A DNA stretch of 64,000 nucleotides, taken from the NCBI RefSeq assembly GCF_014137945.1, contig NZ_JACGWX010000001.1, positions 124,001 through 188,000 on the forward strand, given 5' to 3'. The notes under the pieces were generated by a model. The model was not told where the DNA came from and made no database searches. It saw nothing but the letters and a program-made list of their open reading frames with translations. Numbering within the stretch: position 1 is the first letter of the stretch; the number at the start of each line of letters is the position of its first letter. This stretch comes from Microcella alkalica. Its GTDB lineage: Bacteria > Actinomycetota > Actinomycetes > Actinomycetales > Microbacteriaceae. The position numbers and the translations under genes were made by a program. Positions 63,364-64,000 of this stretch are shown here, piece after piece.

Positions 63364-63473
63364 GCGCGACCGGGGCTCGGTTCCGGCGCGACTGCGGCGA
63401 GGTTCAAGCGCGATTGCGGCGAGGTTCAATCGCGATTGCGGCGCGATTCAAGCGCGACTGCAGCGAGGTTCGG
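63364..63473 (+). repeat. Five tandem 22-bp units after gatA
   Basis: Units start at 63364, 63386, 63408, 63430 and 63452, with consensus GCGCGAYTGCGGCGAGGTTCAA; the second and third differ by one base, the outer ones by more. The rest of the gap to the HNH gene (63345-63638) shows no gene. Confidence 0.85.
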
Positions 63474-63638
63474 GCGCGGTTTGAGCATGGTTGGGAACGC
63501 TGTTCAGCCTCGGCCCGCGCAGCCTGGCACCTGCGGCCGCACACCCACCGCGAGGCCGACCCGTTGTGGTTCACGCGGCCAGGTCGACGCTGGTTATCCC
63601 GAACCCGCTTGAGCGTGCGCGTGCGCGTACGCGTACTC

Positions 63639-64000
63639 TCATGCGGGCTGTCGGTCGCGTTCGCGCGGGCGCTCGCGGTCGCGTTCGAGTTCTATGATGG
63701 GGTTCTTGCTCCTGGCGGGCATCGGTCTCTGCTCGGAATCGACCGATCTGGGCGGGATCAGTACGAGCTCTCCGCTCGATCGTTCGAGTCGCCAGCCGTT
63801 GTTGTGAAGCAGTAGGTGATGGTGACGGCAGAGCAGCACGCCGTGAGCGAGGTCGGTCGTTCCGCCTTCGGACCAGGGCACGATGTGGTGCGCCTCCGTC
63901 CACGATGGCGGGCGGTCGCATCCGGGGAACCGGCAACCGCCATCTCGAGCGGCGAGGGCGATGCGCTGGCGGCGCGTGTACAGCCGCGTCTCGCGGCCGA
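63639..64000 (-). CDS. HNH endonuclease (DUF222-HNH type), C-terminal part, 5' end outside window
   Basis: The frame is open to the window edge. It reads RRQRIALAARDGGCRFPGCDRPPSW, then the HNH core EAHHIVPWSEGGTTDLAHGVLLCRHHHLLLHNNGW with two CxxC-type metal ligands and the HH-N-H residues, and a charged tail ending in RERDRQPA. This is the C-terminal HNH domain of the large DUF222-HNH family that is highly multiplied in actinobacteria. Function is not established; a role in mobile DNA or recombination is often suggested. Confidence 0.88.
   Translation of the reverse strand, partial: GRETRLYTRRQRIALAARDGGCRFPGCDRPPSWTEAHHIVPWSEGGTTDLAHGVLLCRHHHLLLHNNGWRLERSSGELVLIPPRSVDSEQRPMPARSKNPIIELERDRERPRERDRQPA

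Noticed and set aside
62109-63407. A 432-codon minus frame antisense to gatA
   Set aside because: Mirrors gatA codon structure; no recognisable domain.
63364-63473. 22-bp repeats as a possible CRISPR array
   Set aside because: Units are directly adjacent with no unique spacers and no cas genes nearby.

Overview
The window is very GC-rich, uses many GTG and some TTG starts, and reads as chromosome of a high-GC Gram-positive actinobacterium, most likely Micrococcales close to Microbacteriaceae. The basis is gene content and order, not a database search. A backbone of housekeeping genes (FAH hydrolase, gltX, leuC, leuD, murA, plsC, gpsA, ddl-like, DUF3515, thiL, rsmD, recG, coaD, then a cysteine desulfurase, mnmA, ligA, gatC, gatA) follows an order also found in Mycobacterium tuberculosis, with lineage-specific blocks inserted between its pieces. 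GluRS together with GatCA points to the indirect Gln-tRNA route, and CofE plus an LLM oxidoreductase suggest that coenzyme F420 is made and used.

Layout. 0-6 kb: 3' end of typA, a lipoprotein, a FAH hydrolase, an MFS exporter, a frameshifted CAP/cell-wall-binding gene and gltX. 6-13.5 kb: a cytochrome b-like protein, tRNA-Gln(CTG), Ppx/GppA, a MerR/membrane-protein pair, a metallo-beta-lactamase-fold protein, a CsoR-type regulator with its operator, a lipid kinase and tRNA-Glu(CTC). 13.5-21.4 kb: a TerC transporter behind a probable yybP-ykoY (Mn2+) riboswitch, then a phosphatase/FHA/kinase/MoxR/DUF58/transglutaminase/FHA operon carrying at least five indels or deletions. 21.4-38 kb: leuCD behind a leucine-rich leader ORF, murA, plsC, gpsA, a hydrolase/MurF-like/Ddl-like cassette, thiL, rsmD, recG and coaD. 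38-44 kb: small proteins, a TetR/oxidoreductase divergon with a clear palindromic operator, a Cys-rich 51-residue protein under a second CsoR-like operator, an LLM oxidoreductase, DUF4287 and SRPBCC proteins, and cofE. 44.8-49.6 kb: an intact MoxR/DUF58/transglutaminase operon paralogous to the decayed one. 49.6-55 kb: glgX, ybaK, a cysteine desulfurase, a broken wHTH-DUF559 gene, and three 86-87 bp elements with conserved inverted ends. 55-64 kb: mnmA, ligA, a DUF1023 hydrolase, two lipoproteins, gatC, gatA, a 22-bp tandem repeat and the 3' part of an HNH endonuclease gene.

Recurring themes. Many genes look leaderless (TANNNT box 6-8 nt before the start codon). Sulfur for tRNA 2-thiolation is probably passed from the desulfurase to MnmA. 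Two matching CsoR-type operators 29 kb apart suggest a small metal- or sulfur-responsive regulon. Three loci (CAP gene, kinase operon, DUF559 gene) are visibly decaying while neighbouring housekeeping genes are intact. No prophage, transposase, CRISPR array or rRNA was seen.
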